Assembly (NCBI GenBank): GCA_010094045.1
Contig: ML986785.1
Coordinates: 18,969-82,968 of the forward strand
Source: Lojkania enalia
Lineage: Eukaryota > Ascomycota > Dothideomycetes > Pleosporales
DNA length: 64,000 nucleotides
Direction of reading: 5' to 3'
The position numbers and the translations under genes were made by a program. Below, in pieces: positions 62,677 to 64,000 of this stretch. Position 1 is the first letter of the stretch. Each line of letters starts with the position of its first letter. The notes beneath the pieces were generated by a model. The model saw only the letters and a program-made list of their open reading frames with translations, was not told the DNA's origin and made no database searches.

Positions 62677-64000
62677 CTACCTTTTCTCTCTAAGCTCTTA
62701 GCCTAAGAGTTTTCCTATCCTAACCTAGTATATAGTAGAGTTAATATACTATCTTTACTATTAATATATATACTCTTAATACCTCCTCTTTATTATTTAA
62801 CCCTAGGTAGATACTATTATACTAATTATATAGACTACTTAGGCGAGATTATTATACCTTACTCTTAGTATTCCTGTAAGAGGCTAACTTATAAGATAAA
62901 TAAAAAGAAGATACCTAAAAAATTATATTGTTTAGAATACTTCTATACTAGAATATGTTTATTATATAATGCGGATTATAATACTTAGATTATATATACG
63001 TTATAATCCTATATTACTAGTTTATTTCTAATTCTTTCTAGTAGTAAAGCGTAATATTAAAGTTGCAAAGCTAGAAGAGAAGATTTATCTAACTTAAGAA
63101 GAGTTAGAACAGCTTTTTAATAAGATAGTAATAGCCTGCGTAAAGATTTAGCATCTTTATAAGGTTGATAGATAAGTAAAGTATAAATAGGCGGAGGGTT
63201 ATAAATATACGTAAGAGTAGCTTAAAAAAGAGGAAGAGGCGGATTATAAGGTGGGTCTCCTTTCTAAAGTAGAGTTATCTCCTATAATATAGCTAATATT
63301 ATTTAATCCTACTATTCTATCTCTAGATTTTCTCTAAAAACTTGGTTTTTATAATATACCTATAATACTATAGAGCTAAAATTTTCTTCTAGTTTTTAGG
63401 TATTATTTTATAGGTTCTTATATTTATCTATTTCTAACTATTTAATTAGATAGTATTATTTTCTATTCTATATCTTATATCTTATTATTTTCTCAACTTC
63501 CTATTTCTAGTTTTCTCTATATACGTCTATATTATATACTACTAGTTTAGTATTTTAGGGCGCCTTTTCTATAAGTATAATATAGAAGGTTAGATAGATT
63601 TTTATAGTTGTAGGTAATTTAAATTAATAGTTTACGGGTAATATTTATTCTTTAATTTTATATAGTATAATTTTAATATAATCTAGTTTACTACTTAGTT
63701 ATTTACTTTAAATATTTCGTTATAGTAGCTAAACTTTTTCTCTCTTCTTAAAATAAGGTAGTTATTTATATTTCTTATTATAGTATTTCTTTATAGTATA
63801 TTATAGGAACTAGAAGTCTTTTTTTAGTAAGTCTTATATTTGTTAGATAATCTTAACTTGTTCCTATACCTAGAGTACCTATAATACTACTTTAATTAGA
63901 GTATTATAGGTTTTTAGTTTATACCTATAGTTTACTATAAATAGTAATACTCTAGTTATACTATATATAGTACTATTATACGCGAGTTATACTATTAGTA
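62677..64000 (-). mobile_element. Gypsy C copy 4 (minus), 3' end of pol, cut by window edge
   Basis: Reverse complement of about 45,920-47,248: non-coding 3' tail and the integrase C-terminal part. The element continues beyond 64,000. RIPped. Confidence 0.85.

Overview
The window looks like a filamentous ascomycete (Pezizomycotina) chromosome segment. About 94% of it (1-48,050 and 52,170-64,000) is extremely AT-rich and saturated with TpA. CpA and TpG are almost absent, and almost every CAA/CAG/TGG codon of the old reading frames has become a stop. This is the mark of repeat-induced point mutation (RIP) on transposons. The only normally composed stretch, about 48,050-52,170, is a gene island with fungal-style introns of 51 and 63 bp.

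The RIPped blocks can still be read through the stops and resolve into a nested set of relics. I use working family names. Gypsy A (279-bp LTRs, chromodomain): 1-2,855 (-), 20,973-24,234 (-), 28,490-37,537 (+). Gypsy B (303-bp LTRs): 13,912-18,472 (-), 24,235-28,489 (+, internally deleted), 53,005-58,083 (+), and a solo LTR at 9,133-9,435. Gypsy C (about 333-367-bp LTRs): 3,120-9,806 (+), a full-length copy 40,780-47,615 (+) inserted in a reverse copy (40,542-40,779 plus 47,616-48,196), and 62,343-64,000 (-). Gypsy D (no LTR found): 18,473-20,972 (+) and 52,141-61,797 (+). A Ty1/Copia fragment lies at 37,538-40,541. Five pogo/Fot1-type DNA transposons sit in these elements, at 18,997-20,169, 32,361-34,204, 38,099-39,947, 53,218-55,066 and 58,935-60,786. 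Three of them (18,997, 38,099, 58,935) show a clear TA duplication.

The main non-transposon find in the AT-rich part is a RIP-destroyed RecQ-type helicase of the fungal telomere-linked class (minus strand, 9,807-13,263), with a second short piece at 13,528-13,911. This suggests subtelomeric ancestry for the block.

The gene island carries one intact three-exon gene for a 574-residue mitochondrial-type APH/AIM9-like phosphotransferase (minus, 48,637-50,475). Divergent from it is a small plus-strand gene of 116 codons (51,545-51,895), broken by a single CAG-to-TAG type stop. The left RIP boundary falls inside a Gypsy C LTR, and the right one at the start of a Gypsy D reverse transcriptase fragment.

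Readings of RIPped proteins come from reading through stops by eye. Family calls rest on remembered motifs, and boundaries are good to a few bases only where LTR or TIR copies could be compared within the window.
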